Shown here: one piece after another, positions 4,256 to 5,502 of the stretch
Numbering within the stretch: the first letter of the stretch is position 1
How the letters are laid out: every line of letters starts with the position of its first letter
Assembly (NCBI GenBank): GCA_030609785.1
Contig: JAUWTC010000212.1
Location: 1 to 5,502 of the forward strand
DNA: 5,502 nucleotides
Reading direction: 5' to 3'
Origin: Holophagae bacterium
GTDB taxonomy: Bacteria; Acidobacteriota; Thermoanaerobaculia; Thermoanaerobaculales; Sulfomarinibacteraceae
Translations under genes and position numbers: made by a program
Notes under the pieces: model-generated
Told to the model about the DNA's origin: nothing
Databases searched by the model: none
Seen by the model: only the letters and a program-made list of their open reading frames with translations

Positions 4256-5502
4256 CTCTAAGCCTTCCGCCATCGCGACAGCCTTCGCCAACGCCGATGC
4301 CTTGTTCCGGCATTCCTCCAATTCGGTCTCAGCCACCGAGTCGTAGACGATTCCGGCGCCGGCCTGGATGTGGACGACGCCGCCCCGCTCGACCGCGGTT
4401 CGAATGGCGATGCAGAAATCGACATTGCCGTCGATATTGATATAACCGACGGCGCCACCGTAAACCCCACGCCGAACCTCTTCGAGTTCGTCGATGATCT
4501 CCATCGCCCGGACCTTGGGCGCTCCCGAAAGCGTGCCCGCGGGGAAACAGGCGAACAGCGCCTGCCAACCGTCGAGGTCATCCCGCAGCCGACCCTCGAC
4601 CTCGCTGACCAGGTGCATCACATGGGAATAGCGCTCGATGTCCATCTCACGAGTGATTTTCACCGTTCCCGGGACGGCGACTCGGCCGATATCGTTTCGG
4701 CCCAGATCGACCAGCATGACGTGTTCGGCCCTCTCCTTGGGATCGGCCAACAGTTCCTCCGCCAAATGGGCGTCTTCGGCCGCATCACCGCCTCGTGGCC
4801 GAGTACCGGCGATCGGACAGGTCGCGACGACGCCGTCCCGGACACTGACCAGCATCTCTGGGCTGGACCCGAAGACACGAGCCTGACCGGTATCGAGGAA
4901 GAACATGTAGGGCGAGGGGTTGGTCAGGCGCAGCATCCGGTAGATGGCCTCGGACCGGCACCGGGGAACCTTGCGCCATCGCCTGGAGAGGACCACCTGA
5001 AAAATGTCGCCGGCGAGGATGTGATCCCGAGCCGTGCCAACGGCATCGAGAAAGCACTCTTCAGTCGGAGTGACCTGCCAGCCGGACCAGGGATCACCCT
5101 CGGAATCCGGAATGGCGTGAGGCCCACCGCCGTCATCCCTTTCGGCGACCGCACGACGCAGCGCTTTCAAGCGGCCGCACGCCTGCTCCCAGGCCCCTTC
5201 GGGGTCTCCGTCAATTCTGGCGAGCGCCACCAGCAAAAGACGCTGCCGGGCGCGATCGAGGGCAATCACGCCGTCATAAAGACCGAACCAGGCTTCCGGA
5301 AGGCCGGTTTCGTCTCGGCCTGAATCCGGAATATCTTCGACAAGGCGAATGGCGTCGTAACCGACATGACCGACCGCGCCCCCAGCGAAAGGCGGCACAT
5401 CTTCGATCGGCGCAACCGACCCCACCTGGGTTTGAGCACGCAAAACATCGATCGGATCGCCCTCCCGGGGCATACCGTCAACAAACGCCACGCCGCCACG
5501 GA
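4220..5502 (-). CDS. trpE: Anthranilate synthase component I (5' end outside the window)
   Basis: TrpE makes anthranilate and pyruvate from chorismate, using ammonia delivered by TrpG. About 427 codons are visible and the frame is open to the window edge, so the first 60-80 residues, with the N-terminal part of the tryptophan-binding site (LLES-type motif), are missing; the GTG at 5489-5491 is an internal codon. Numbering from it, visible motifs are FAGGAVGHVGYD (35-46), GDIFQVVLSRR (161-171), NPSPYMFFL (191-199, part of the feedback site in TrpE and a reason to prefer TrpE over PabB), GSSPEML, CPIAGTRPRG (225-234), HVMLVDLGRND (257-267), SHVMHLVSEVEG, the chorismate-enzyme signature FPAGTLSGAPKVRAMEII (316-333), GAVGYI and QAGAGIVYDS (376-385). 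The final residues, EVEGSKSQRVEE, are encoded by an 8-bp tandem repeat and are not part of the conserved fold. The stop is TGA at 4220-4222. The gene is first in the visible trpEGDC order. Confidence 0.97.
   Translation of the reverse strand, partial: RGGVAFVDGMPREGDPIDVLRAQTQVGSVAPIEDVPPFAGGAVGHVGYDAIRLVEDIPDSGRDETGLPEAWFGLYDGVIALDRARQRLLLVALARIDGDPEGAWEQACGRLKALRRAVAERDDGGGPHAIPDSEGDPWSGWQVTPTEECFLDAVGTARDHILAGDIFQVVLSRRWRKVPRCRSEAIYRMLRLTNPSPYMFFLDTGQARVFGSSPEMLVSVRDGVVATCPIAGTRPRGGDAAEDAHLAEELLADPKERAEHVMLVDLGRNDIGRVAVPGTVKITREMDIERYSHVMHLVSEVEGRLRDDLDGWQALFACFPAGTLSGAPKVRAMEIIDELEEVRRGVYGGAVGYINIDGNVDFCIAIRTAVERGGVVHIQAGAGIVYDSVAETELEECRNKASALAKAVAMAEGLEVEGSKSQRVEE

Noticed and set aside
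4050..4313. Small frame giving an SRKDAKSAK-type peptide in the trpE-trpG spacer
   Set aside because: It is a translated CGCAAAG repeat overlapping the trpE 3' end, with no sign of protein-like constraint.
4370..5323. Long plus-strand open frame of 317 codons opposite trpE
   Set aside because: It is a shadow frame caused by high GC codon use in trpE; the minus-strand product has every TrpE motif.

Overview
The window is a high-GC bacterial segment in which every recognisable gene lies on the minus strand. Reading with transcription (right to left), it holds a tryptophan biosynthesis cluster in the order trpE (5' end cut off by the window edge), trpG, trpD, trpC, followed by the decayed remains of an IS91-type transposase. 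The genes use GTG (trpD, trpC) or ATG (trpG) starts with recognisable Shine-Dalgarno sequences. The taxon cannot be fixed from this sequence. The GC content, the unfused trpE/trpG/trpD/trpC genes and the kinds of intergenic repeat fit a GC-rich Gram-negative lineage such as Acidobacteriota, Desulfobacterota or Myxococcota, but this is a weak inference.

The four trp products cover the first, second and fourth steps of the pathway. TrpE and TrpG form anthranilate synthase, TrpD adds the phosphoribosyl group, and TrpC closes the indole ring. trpF, trpB and trpA are not in the window. All catalytic motifs that can be read in TrpE, TrpG, TrpD and TrpC are intact, so these look like working genes.

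The unusual part is the DNA between the genes. The three trp spacers are long (239, 268 and 267 bp), where trp operon genes are usually close or overlapping, and all are filled with repeats. The trpG-trpD and trpD-trpC spacers are homologous to each other from the downstream start codon and ribosome binding site to the upstream stop codon region. They share a 70-bp core (65 of 70 identical by my count) that folds into two hairpins, plus a three-unit 10-bp A-tract repeat. The trpE-trpG spacer holds a different set: a TTAGGGG-type tract with a canonical G-quadruplex pattern, a CTTTGCG repeat, an 8-bp stem hairpin of GGGCGGAC type, and an 8-bp tandem repeat that runs into the trpE coding end and supplies its last codons.

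Downstream of trpC, positions 719-1003 carry no gene that I can support. Positions 55-718 hold an IS91-family transposase remnant with a zinc-binding N-terminus, a missing central catalytic region, and a second internal junction that shifts frame. A perfect 10-bp stem palindrome sits at 1-24, at the window edge. I see no convincing new defence, mobile or RNA system; the repeat-built spacers are the best candidate for something worth study.
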